Positions 1-5,890 of a DNA stretch of 10,682 nucleotides are shown here, piece by piece. Location of the stretch: contig JAHJIK010000017.1 of assembly GCA_018823385.1 (NCBI GenBank), positions 1 through 10,682 of the forward strand. Reading direction: 5' to 3'. Every line of letters begins with the position of its first letter. Position 1 is the first letter of the stretch. A program made the translations under genes and the position numbers. This DNA comes from Patescibacteria group bacterium (GTDB lineage: Bacteria; Patescibacteriota; Minisyncoccia; Phycocordibacterales; Phycocordibacteraceae). The notes under the pieces were generated by a model. That model saw only the letters and a program-made list of their open reading frames with translations, made no database searches and was not told the DNA's origin.

Positions 1-954
1 TTGTTTTTAGTGCTGGTTGTTTCTGTTCCAGTCCAGGCGCAGATTGTAAACACGGACGCGCTATATCTCACCGTTACTCCTGACTATCCTCGCCCCTTCA
101 GCACCGCGACCGTTACCGTCCGTAGTGACACTATTGATTTGTATTCAAGCACGGTAACTATCACCGTAAATGGGGTTGTCGTTCAGACTGGAACGGGTGT
201 TACTACTGGCACGTTTGTACTTGGTGGACCGGGCACCAAGTCGAGTATCATCGCCAAGATTACAACCAACGGATTTTCTTTCTCTAAAGAGCTGGTATTA
301 GTCCCGTCTGACGTAGCTCTCATTATGGAGCCGGTCTCAACCGCACACCCATTTTATGAAGGAGGTCCTCTTGTTGCTTCAGAAGGCCGGTTGCGTTTAG
401 TTGCGGTACCTGACTTGCGGAACGCTGCAGGCGTCGCGCTTGATCCAAAAACCCTTGTATATACATGGCGTCTTGGAAACAAGGTTCTTCAAACTGATTC
501 GGGTATAGGAAGAAACATACTCACCGCTACAGCTCCCGTTCGGTACCGGGATGCACCTATCACCGTGACAGTAACAAATCAGGACCAGACATTAGTGGCT
601 GAGGCCTCCACACTAGTTTCACCTGTTGACCCGGTCGTTCGTATATACCGGAATGATCCGTTGCTTGGGCCTGACTATGCGAACGCGCTTCTTGGTAGCG
701 CAAACCTGCAGGGAACAGAGGACGCGTTCCGCATGGTTCCGTATTTCTTCTCATCACTTCCCGCGATTACATGGGCAGTTAATGGGACCGTTAATGAAAC
801 ATCAAATGTCATCACCCTCCGTTCAACGGGTGGGGGAGCCGGAACTGCACAGGTAACAGCGAGTGCTCAAAACTCTGCGACGTTCCAGTCAGCGAATGCT
901 TCGTTATCTGTACGCTTTGGAGAAACGCGTGGACTAGGTATATTTGGACTATAG
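1..954 (+). CDS. Secreted Ig-like domain protein, 5' partial
   Basis: The reading frame is open from base 1. It begins inside a hydrophobic stretch (FLVLVVSVPV) followed by an AxA-type signal peptidase site (VQA|Q), so this is the h-region and cleavage site of a signal peptide whose charged n-region lies upstream of the window. The TTG at base 1 is therefore probably not the true start. The roughly 300-residue mature part has no further membrane segment. It is rich in Thr, Val and Ser with alternating beta-type segments (for example TVTITVNGVVV and ITVTVTNQDQ), which suggests two or three Ig-like beta-sandwich domains. A segment IYRNDPLLG, followed later by MVPYFF, looks like a lineage-conserved block that I recall from Parcubacteria-type proteins; this is memory and not a search. 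The stop codon lies one base before the next gene's ATG, so the genes are probably co-transcribed. A role as an envelope or pilus-associated surface protein is inferred only. Confidence 0.75.
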   Translation: MFLVLVVSVPVQAQIVNTDALYLTVTPDYPRPFSTATVTVRSDTIDLYSSTVTITVNGVVVQTGTGVTTGTFVLGGPGTKSSIIAKITTNGFSFSKELVLVPSDVALIMEPVSTAHPFYEGGPLVASEGRLRLVAVPDLRNAAGVALDPKTLVYTWRLGNKVLQTDSGIGRNILTATAPVRYRDAPITVTVTNQDQTLVAEASTLVSPVDPVVRIYRNDPLLGPDYANALLGSANLQGTEDAFRMVPYFFSSLPAITWAVNGTVNETSNVITLRSTGGGAGTAQVTASAQNSATFQSANASLSVRFGETRGLGIFGL

Positions 955-955
955 T

Positions 956-1777
956 ATGAAATATTTTCTTCTTCTCTCTCTTCTCACACTACCGGCTGCG
1001 GTTTTTGCAGCGGAGCAGGCTTTTGTACCACTAACCAGTATCCCGGGACTTACTGATACAGGAAACTCTCTCGATCTTCCAATATTCCTTAACAACTTTT
1101 ATAAGATTTGTATTGGTCTTGCCTCAATCCTCGCAGTTCTTCAGCTTATCCGGGCCGGTCTCATGTACATGATGGGGGATAGTATTACAGAAAAGAAAGA
1201 GGCGCGAAACCTTATTGGCCTTTCAGTGCTTGGACTTATTCTTGTGCTTTCACCAGTAATTGTATTTGGTCTTATTAACAAAGATATCTTAGAACTTAAT
1301 CTTGATGTGAAGGTACTGGCGCCGAAGCGAACACCGAATGTCGAGCTTGAAGCAGACAAGCTATTCACCGCCACTCAAGGAGTTACGTTAGTAAGCGGTC
1401 AGCAGTGTTCAGACGTTCTTGGAGAAGGGTGGGAAAGTACTCCAAATGGCGCTTTCGGTAATACAGTAAATAAATACTGTCCGTTTTTGTCAGTGGGGCA
1501 GACTTGTTGTGGGCGTATCCCTTCTACAGCAAGTAGTGACGTGCCTCTTGGGGTAATTTCATACACGATTGGATACAAATCATCAGACTTTAAGAACCTT
1601 GGGGCTGCGTGCTTTGCTTCAGAAACCGTTACAGCAACCACCCAACCAGAGTGCGTTGGTTTGATGTTAGACGCAAAGCAAGCACACCCAGATGGAGAGA
1701 TTCTTAAAGAATGTAATGAGTCTGTGGTTCGACAACCATCTCCAGCGCTTGCAGCCCTCCCAATGTGTAGCAAATAA
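956..1777 (+). CDS. VirB2/TrbC-like two-helix membrane protein with Cys-rich tail
   Basis: This 273-residue protein starts at the ATG at 956, one base after the upstream stop. An in-frame TTG at 944 would put four polar residues ahead of the signal peptide and is less likely. Residues 1-18 form a signal peptide (cleavage near VFA|AE). Two hydrophobic helices follow at about 46-72 and 86-107, joined by a short charged loop (GDSITEKKEAR). This is the arrangement of VirB2/TrbC pilin-type proteins of type IV secretion systems. Unlike normal VirB2, it carries about 165 further residues with eight cysteines (151, 175, 184, 185, 219, 233, 253, 271). The even number suits disulfides if the tail is exported. 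The gene is coupled to both neighbours (1- and 2-base gaps). No VirB4- or VirB6-type partner is visible in the window, so pilus formation is unproven. Confidence 0.65.
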   Translation: MKYFLLLSLLTLPAAVFAAEQAFVPLTSIPGLTDTGNSLDLPIFLNNFYKICIGLASILAVLQLIRAGLMYMMGDSITEKKEARNLIGLSVLGLILVLSPVIVFGLINKDILELNLDVKVLAPKRTPNVELEADKLFTATQGVTLVSGQQCSDVLGEGWESTPNGAFGNTVNKYCPFLSVGQTCCGRIPSTASSDVPLGVISYTIGYKSSDFKNLGAACFASETVTATTQPECVGLMLDAKQAHPDGEILKECNESVVRQPSPALAALPMCSK

Positions 1778-1779
1778 CT

Positions 1780-3021
1780 ATGAAGAGAATTCTAATCATC
1801 CTCGCAAGCCTCATTGTTCTTATCGGTATAGTTGTTGGTGCGTATTTCCTACTATCCTCAAATCAGGGTGGGGGACTCACTATAAACAACCCGTTTGATG
1901 GACTTGGCGGTTCAGCAACCGATGTGACTGTTAACTCGGAGGGACTTGAGCCAGGAGAACTGCTACAAGGCGCCGGCACTGAGGTCGCGCCGCGATTCTT
2001 CAAGATAACGCAGGGGCCAGTTGTACCTCAGGCGGTTTCGTTTGGTATTAAAATTCCGATTGAGGAAGCGGTTTCAGAAAACACAGGCTCCACCACACCT
2101 GAGGTGGTATATCGAGACGACACAGAGATCCGATACATTGAGCGGGCGAGCGGAAACGTATACAGTTTTGTCCTACACGACCGAACACTGACCCGTCTTG
2201 GTAACAGAACACTCCCGGGGATTCAGCGTGCAGCCTGGGTTGCTGATGGCACGCGCGCGTTTGTTCAGTATTTAAATACCGACACAGCGATTGATACCGT
2301 TGAGACATACTCACTTCCAGCTAATGGTGATGGGGGATACTTCCTAGAAGAGGGGCTTGATCAGATTGATGTTCTTGGCTCCACTCTCGTTACACTTCTT
2401 TCTAATGCGTCTGGTTCAGTTGCAACAACAGCAGAAATTGATGGGTCAGCGCCAAGAACTCTTTTTTCAACTCCGCTCTCTTCTATCCAGCTCCACCTTT
2501 CTTCAGGTTCATATGTAGCAGCCACTAAAGCGTCCTCTGCGCTCGATGGGTATGCATTCCTCGTATCTCCAACATCAGGAGCCTTCACGCGCATTCTAGG
2601 GCCCTTGAGAGGCCTTTCAGTTCTTCCGAGTCCAACCGGAACTAAGATCCTATACAGCTATGTATCTCAAGGTGCAGTGCGTATGAGCCTCTTCGACACA
2701 GCGACACGCAGTTCAATTGTTTTGCCGCTTTCAACACTAAGTGAAAAGTGTGCGTGGTCTTCAGACGAAGCTTTTATATATTGCGCCATTCCGTCCTCAT
2801 TCACCGGCACACTGCCTGATGATTGGTACCAGGGAGCCGTTTCTACATCAGATAGACTGTGGCGAATCGATCTAACAGCTCGTCTTGCGACACTTTTGAT
2901 TGATCCTGCCGAGGCAGCAGAGGTTTCTATTGATGCTGTTGGAGTGACTGTTGATGCGAACAGTGACAGCGTTACATTTACGAACCGAAAGGATGGTTCG
3001 CTTTGGGTATACGACCTTTAA
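1780..3021 (+). CDS. Membrane-anchored beta-propeller-like protein
   Basis: This 413-residue protein begins two bases after the upstream stop. Residues 4-26 form a single N-terminal transmembrane anchor (KRILII...GAYFLL) without a clear cleavage site, so the rest is probably outside the membrane. A Gly/Ser-rich linker follows to about residue 60. From about 110 onward, repeating beta-strand units resemble WD40/TolB-type blades: AAWVADGTRAFVQY, PSPTGTKILYSY, CAWSSDEAFIYCAIP and LWVYDL. No catalytic motif is visible. The cluster context, with an Ig-like secreted protein and a VirB2-like protein, suggests an envelope scaffold or binding partner. The last four bases overlap the convergent yidC stop codon. 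I do not recognise a named family. The propeller assignment rests on the strand pattern only and could be another beta-rich repeat fold. Confidence 0.65.
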   Translation: MKRILIILASLIVLIGIVVGAYFLLSSNQGGGLTINNPFDGLGGSATDVTVNSEGLEPGELLQGAGTEVAPRFFKITQGPVVPQAVSFGIKIPIEEAVSENTGSTTPEVVYRDDTEIRYIERASGNVYSFVLHDRTLTRLGNRTLPGIQRAAWVADGTRAFVQYLNTDTAIDTVETYSLPANGDGGYFLEEGLDQIDVLGSTLVTLLSNASGSVATTAEIDGSAPRTLFSTPLSSIQLHLSSGSYVAATKASSALDGYAFLVSPTSGAFTRILGPLRGLSVLPSPTGTKILYSYVSQGAVRMSLFDTATRSSIVLPLSTLSEKCAWSSDEAFIYCAIPSSFTGTLPDDWYQGAVSTSDRLWRIDLTARLATLLIDPAEAAEVSIDAVGVTVDANSDSVTFTNRKDGSLWVYDL

Positions 3022-3734
3022 ACGGTTTTAGGGAACTTCTTTCGAACGATAAACTCCTGAACCATACCGACGAGGTTGCTGGTGATGAAATAGAGGGCGA
3101 TAGCGCCTGATGTATAGGCCACAACTCCGATAATTACCGGAAGTACTATTCGTGCCTGAAGAGCCATTGCGCGGCCAAATTCAGCCTGCATAGAGGTTCC
3201 GTCACCTTTTGGCGGCACAGGTATTGCATATCGAGCCTGAAGGAACTGAGTACCGGCCGCAATGACGGCAAGGATAAGGCTTGATCCTGCAATGGTAATA
3301 AACCCAAGGAAGAGGGGAGAGATGTGCTCTGGAACAGGAACGAATGAGTAGAGGATTGAAGTATCAATCTCAGTAAGAGATTTTTTAAAGAATACGTAGT
3401 AGAGGGAGATAAGGACGGGGATCTGAATAAACACCAAAAGGATGCTGGAGAACGGTTTTACGCCGTTTTCTTTGTATAGAGCAAACATTTCCTTAGCCTG
3501 TGCCTCCTTATCATCCTTGTATTTCTCTTTTAGTTCGTTGAGTTTAGGCTCAAGAACCTTCATTGCACGTTGTGTTTTAAGGGCAGAAAAGGAAAGTGGA
3601 GCAGTTATGGCCTTAACAATGATAGTTACTGCCACAACGGCAAGTCCCCAGTCACCACCAGGGATGATGTCTACAAAATAGATAAGGAGGTTATAAATCG
3701 GTACAAAAAGGATGGTATGGAAGAATTCAATCAT
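3018..3734 (-). CDS. yidC: YidC/Oxa1-type membrane protein insertase
   Basis: YidC inserts and folds membrane proteins in the cytoplasmic membrane, alone or with SecYEG. The 238-residue protein has the short Gram-positive/CPR form, without the large periplasmic domain of E. coli YidC. Membrane segments lie near residues 6-22, 28-46, 98-118, 139-165 and 195-228. The family blocks are clear: WGLAVVAVTIIV then APLSF, the cytoplasmic hairpin LEPKLNELKEKYKDD...MFALYKENGVKP (61-94), and the C-terminal ALYFITSNLVGMVQEFIV. The groove position that is Arg in TFIVRGIMYPL of E. coli is Lys41 here (TIIVKAITAPL). The start lies 11 bases after the rnpA stop. This is the third gene of an rpmH-rnpA-yidC operon, the usual bacterial order. 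I see no Shine-Dalgarno sequence, so translation may be coupled to rnpA. The stop overlaps the convergent upstream gene by four bases. Confidence 0.95.
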   Translation of the reverse strand: MIEFFHTILFVPIYNLLIYFVDIIPGGDWGLAVVAVTIIVKAITAPLSFSALKTQRAMKVLEPKLNELKEKYKDDKEAQAKEMFALYKENGVKPFSSILLVFIQIPVLISLYYVFFKKSLTEIDTSILYSFVPVPEHISPLFLGFITIAGSSLILAVIAAGTQFLQARYAIPVPPKGDGTSMQAEFGRAMALQARIVLPVIIGVVAYTSGAIALYFITSNLVGMVQEFIVRKKFPKTV

Positions 3735-3745
3735 GTAGGTATATC

Positions 3746-4066
3746 TTAGCTGATTCTTGCTTCTTTCAACAGGGCAGTGAGTTCTTCCTCTATTTCACTA
3801 AACGAGAGGTCTTTCGCTCCTGGGCGAACGAATACCGCCAAAGCCCTCGTTTCGGTACAAAAGGGCTTTAAAATACTGTATATTCTGCGTTTTATAAGGT
3901 GTCTGGAGACTGCCAATCGAGCCACTTTCTTGGAAACAACCACGCCACAGCCTGAATATAGGCTGTTTTCTTGGTGAGCAATCGCAAAATGAGAGCTCGA
4001 AGTCTTTCGAGCTCTCATTAGCGCGTCAAACCCTTCCCGAGAGAGTCGAGAATGGCGAGGAAGCAT
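3746..4066 (-). CDS. rnpA: Ribonuclease P protein component
   Basis: RnpA is the small basic protein subunit of RNase P, which matures the 5' ends of tRNAs together with the rnpB RNA (not in this window). The 106-residue length is normal. The N-terminus MLPRHSRLSREGFDAL matches the family's LPKxxRLxxxxxF opening, and GVVVSKKVARLAVSRHLIKRRIY (41-63) aligns with the central RNR region. In that motif the usual R-N-R-x-K-R becomes R55-H56-L57-I58-K59-R60, so the Asn is replaced by His. The start is three bases after the rpmH stop and 11 bases separate its end from yidC. Codons 16-26 contain a perfect 14-bp inverted repeat, described separately. Identity is supported by sequence and by position between rpmH and yidC. 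Confidence 0.93.
   Translation of the reverse strand: MLPRHSRLSREGFDALMRARKTSSSHFAIAHQENSLYSGCGVVVSKKVARLAVSRHLIKRRIYSILKPFCTETRALAVFVRPGAKDLSFSEIEEELTALLKEARIS
3988..4019 (-). repeat. Perfect 14-bp inverted repeat (hairpin) inside rnpA
   Basis: The arms at 3988-4001 (AATGAGAGCTCGAA) and 4006-4019 (TTCGAGCTCTCATT) are exact reverse complements separated by only four bases. In the rpmH-rnpA-yidC mRNA this gives a 14-bp stem with a tetraloop (AGAC). Two further U residues follow the stem's closing UU, so it ends in a run of four U. It lies in RnpA codons around MRARKTSSSH, a region that still aligns with the family. It could be an attenuator, an RNase processing site or an mRNA stability element separating rpmH from rnpA-yidC expression. 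The repeat is seen directly; its function is inferred. Confidence 0.8.
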
Positions 4067-4069
4067 GGT

Positions 4070-4216
4070 CTATACCGGCTGAACTGCTAGCTGTGCGCGA
4101 CCCTTACGACGACGTCGTAGAAGTACAGCACGACCACCTGGGGTAGCAGAACGGGCGAGGAAACCGTGCGTAGTTGCTCGTTTTTTCTTCTTTGGTTGAT
4201 AGGTTCGCTTTGGCAT
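4070..4216 (-). CDS. rpmH: Large ribosomal subunit protein bL34
   Basis: This 48-codon gene encodes bL34, a very basic protein of the 50S subunit. Translated on the minus strand from the ATG at 4216, it reads MPKRTYQPKKKKRATTHGFL, followed by ARSATPGGRAVLLRRRRKG and RAQLAVQPV, ending in TAG. This matches the family pattern KRTxQP...HGFxxRxxTxxGRxVLxxRRxKGRxxL nearly throughout. Compared with common bL34 it has one extra residue (Pro2) before KRT and an additional Lys run. It is the first gene of the operon: rnpA starts three bases downstream, and its own promoter lies in the dnaA-divergent gap. No Shine-Dalgarno sequence precedes the ATG. The predicted 5' leader is only a few bases long. Confidence 0.96.
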   Translation of the reverse strand: MPKRTYQPKKKKRATTHGFLARSATPGGRAVLLRRRRKGRAQLAVQPV

Positions 4217-4221
4217 ACGTT

Positions 4222-4251
4222 GTACACAGGATACTAACAGGTTCTGTGTAC
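4222..4251. promoter_or_regulatory. Inverted repeat around the rpmH -10, candidate operator
   Basis: GTACACAG (4222-4229) and CTGTGTAC (4244-4251) are perfect reverse complements with a 14-base spacer. The right arm lies in the -35/-10 spacer of the rpmH promoter, the left arm near the predicted transcription start, and the -10 itself sits between them. A dimeric regulator bound here would block rpmH transcription. DnaA is a conceivable ligand, since TTGTACACA at 4220-4228 differs from the classic DnaA box at two positions, but the match is weak. Confidence 0.45.
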
Positions 4252-4259
4252 GGTGGCAA
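4231..4259 (-). promoter_or_regulatory. Promoter of rpmH-rnpA-yidC operon
   Basis: On the minus strand a -35 element TTGCCA (4254-4259, 5 of 6 to consensus) is followed by exactly 17 bp and then TAGTAT (4231-4236) as the -10. The TGT immediately before it provides an extended -10 (TGn). Fourteen bases separate the -10 from the rpmH ATG, so the leader is predicted to be about 5-9 bases. This is the best-formed sigma70-type promoter in the window. Confidence 0.7.
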
Positions 4260-4295
4260 GAATGCTGGATAGTTTTAAGTGTCCGAAAAGACAGG

Positions 4296-4301
4296 TATAC
4301 T
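4296..4301 (+). promoter_or_regulatory. -10 element of dnaA
   Basis: TATACT lies nine bases before the dnaA ATG, so transcription starting about seven bases downstream would give an almost leaderless mRNA. The -35 candidate at 17-bp spacing (TTTTAA, 4273-4278) matches poorly. No Shine-Dalgarno sequence lies between it and the ATG. The same hexamer stands close before the ATG at 7603. Confidence 0.45.
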
Positions 4302-4310
4302 TACGCAACG

Positions 4311-5663
4311 ATGAACAAATCTGATCCACACGAGCTCTGGGAATACGTACTGTCTCAAGTGGAACTATCCATTTCTCCTGCAAACTTTAATACTTGGTTC
4401 CGCGATAGTTTCATAGTGAAGATAGAAGAGGGGATTATATATGTTGGTTTACCCAGTCAATTCTTTAAAGATTGGTATCTAAAGAAGTTTCATATCCTGC
4501 TTCTAAAAATTGTACGTGGTGTTTCTCATGACTTTAGAAACATTGAGTACATGATTGTTAAAGATGATAAGCGGAAGCAAAAAGTAGAGAACCGTAAGCC
4601 AGTACAGCAGACCGTTGAGATGCCGCTTAATGATTTCTATATCAATAAGACGGACAATCTAAACCCTCGATACACATTTGAAACCTTTGTTATTGGTTCC
4701 TTTAACGAGTTGGCGTATGCCGCAGCTCAGGCCGCTATTAAACAGCCTGGATTAACGTATAACCCTTTGTTTATCTACGGTGATACAGGAAGAGGGAAGA
4801 CTCACCTTATTCAAGCAATTGGAAATCAGTTCAAGAAACTATACCCAAACAGAAAAGTCTTTTATTTAACAGCTGAAACGTTCGGTCAGGACTACTACAA
4901 CGCTGTTCAAGGAGGAACGATGAACCGCTTTAAAGATAAATATCGTCAGTATGATCTCCTTATAATGGACGACATTCAATTCTTCTCGAAGAAAGATAAA
5001 ACTCAGGAAGAGCTGTTCCATCTTTTCAACGCACTTCACGATAACAACAAGCAGATTATCTTCTCCAGTGATCGCTCACCAAGTAATATTCCCGATATTG
5101 CTGACCGTGTACGCGGACGTCTATCAAGCGGTATGACTATTGATATTTCTGAGCCAGACACTGAGTCCAGAATGGCTATTGTCCGTAAAAAGGCAGCAAA
5201 TAACGGGATTATTCTCTCTGACGAAGTGGTTGAGTACATCGCAACGTCGGTGGCGGGCTCCATTCGAGAGCTTGAGGGAGTAATAAACAGCGTGGTCTGC
5301 CACACACAGGTGAAAGGGGTTCCGCCAGATATCGCAGAAGTACGCCAATCACTTCGCTCATTCTCTCGCCCTACAAAAACAGTGTCCGTAAAGCATGTTG
5401 TTTCGAAGGTTGCTGAGTTCTACGGCATTGATGAAGAGAGTATCTATGAGAAGACCCGTAGAAGGGAGGTGGTTCGTCCACGCCAGGTCATCATGTATCT
5501 CTTGCGAGAGGACTTTAGCGTCTCATACCCGACCATTGGAACAAAGCTTGGTGGTCGAGATCACACAACCGTTATTCACTCCTGTGAGAAAGTGAAGAGG
5601 GAGGTGGCAACCGATGCAGAACTCTCAAAAGAGATTCAAGACATACGAACACTGTTAGTATAG
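4311..5663 (+). CDS. dnaA: Chromosomal replication initiator DnaA
   Basis: DnaA binds DnaA boxes at oriC, melts the origin as an ATP-dependent filament and helps load the helicase. The 450-residue protein has all four domains. Domain I spans about 1-85 (LWEYVLSQVELSISPANFNTWF). A short linker follows to about 115. The AAA+ domain III carries Walker A GDTGRGKT (157-164), Walker B LLIMDD (216-221), sensor 1 FSSD (251-254), a box VII region with R270, and sensor 2 GSIRELEG (316-323). DNA-binding domain IV carries RPRQVIMYLLRE and the signature GGRDHTTVIHSCEKV (414-428). The P-loop differs slightly from the usual GGVGLGKT. The gene is divergent from rpmH and upstream of dnaN, the standard origin arrangement. 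It lacks a visible Shine-Dalgarno sequence and has TATACT nine bases before the ATG. Confidence 0.98.
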   Translation: MNKSDPHELWEYVLSQVELSISPANFNTWFRDSFIVKIEEGIIYVGLPSQFFKDWYLKKFHILLLKIVRGVSHDFRNIEYMIVKDDKRKQKVENRKPVQQTVEMPLNDFYINKTDNLNPRYTFETFVIGSFNELAYAAAQAAIKQPGLTYNPLFIYGDTGRGKTHLIQAIGNQFKKLYPNRKVFYLTAETFGQDYYNAVQGGTMNRFKDKYRQYDLLIMDDIQFFSKKDKTQEELFHLFNALHDNNKQIIFSSDRSPSNIPDIADRVRGRLSSGMTIDISEPDTESRMAIVRKKAANNGIILSDEVVEYIATSVAGSIRELEGVINSVVCHTQVKGVPPDIAEVRQSLRSFSRPTKTVSVKHVVSKVAEFYGIDEESIYEKTRRREVVRPRQVIMYLLREDFSVSYPTIGTKLGGRDHTTVIHSCEKVKREVATDAELSKEIQDIRTLLV

Positions 5664-5676
5664 TTGGGGAGAACGT
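5663..5676 (+). repeat. 14-bp direct repeat, copy 1 (candidate origin element)
   Basis: GTTGGGGAGAACGT begins at the last base of the dnaA stop codon and recurs exactly at 5708-5721, with starts 45 bases apart. Its core TGGGGAGAA read on the minus strand is TTCTCCCCA, two mismatches from the classic DnaA box, so it may be a lineage-specific initiator-binding iteron. Confidence 0.75.
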
Positions 5677-5707
5677 ATGTATAACTTTCTCAATAACAGT
5701 GGAAAAG

Positions 5708-5721
5708 GTTGGGGAGAACGT
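5708..5721 (+). repeat. 14-bp direct repeat, copy 2 (candidate origin element)
   Basis: This is an exact copy of GTTGGGGAGAACGT at 5663-5676. The flanking bases differ on both sides, so the repeated unit is bounded at 14 bp and is not part of a longer duplication. Confidence 0.75.
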
Positions 5722-5890
5722 TCAAAACTACCTATGGTTATCCCCGCAAGTGTTTTCTATACCCAAAGTTGTACTTCTGGTTTAGACGAGTTTTCAACAG
5801 GTTACGCACAACTGGTAGGCCGTGCAGTTATGAAAATAAAGCGCATACTAGAGTTATCCCCCTATCCACAGAGCTAATAGGCACAGAATT

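Larger units (their letters stand above)
5663..5890. other. Candidate oriC: dnaA-dnaN intergenic region
   Basis: This is the longest non-coding stretch in the window (227 bases) and lies at the classic oriC position. It contains 9-mers close to the DnaA box TTATCCACA. On the plus strand these are TTATCCCCG (5738-5746), TTACGCACA (5802-5810), TTATCCCCC (5854-5862) and CTATCCACA (5862-5870, one mismatch). On the minus strand TTCTCCCCA occurs twice (5665-5673, 5710-5718) and TTATACATA once (5676-5684). Except for CTATCCACA, each differs from the classic box at two positions. No long AT-rich unwinding element is obvious, and the stretch 5821-5850 is only a weak candidate. Short ORFs here look spurious. 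Confidence 0.7.

Noticed and set aside
944..955. TTG start at 944 for the VirB2-like gene
   Set aside because: The ATG at 956 gives an ideal signal peptide start (MKYFLLL) and a non-overlapping junction.
1399..1773. Minus-strand ORF of 124 codons opposite the VirB2-like gene
   Set aside because: It is an antisense shadow of a gene with a convincing signal peptide and membrane helices; the antisense product has no domain signs.
2981..3000. Hairpin CGAACC/GGTTCG as terminator for the convergent pair
   Set aside because: The stem is only 6 bp with an 8-base loop, inside coding sequence, and no U-run follows on either strand.
4220..4228. TTGTACACA as a true DnaA box in the rpmH-dnaA gap
   Set aside because: It has two mismatches to TTATCCACA, including a central base, and no cluster of similar 9-mers here. 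It is better described as one arm of an inverted repeat.
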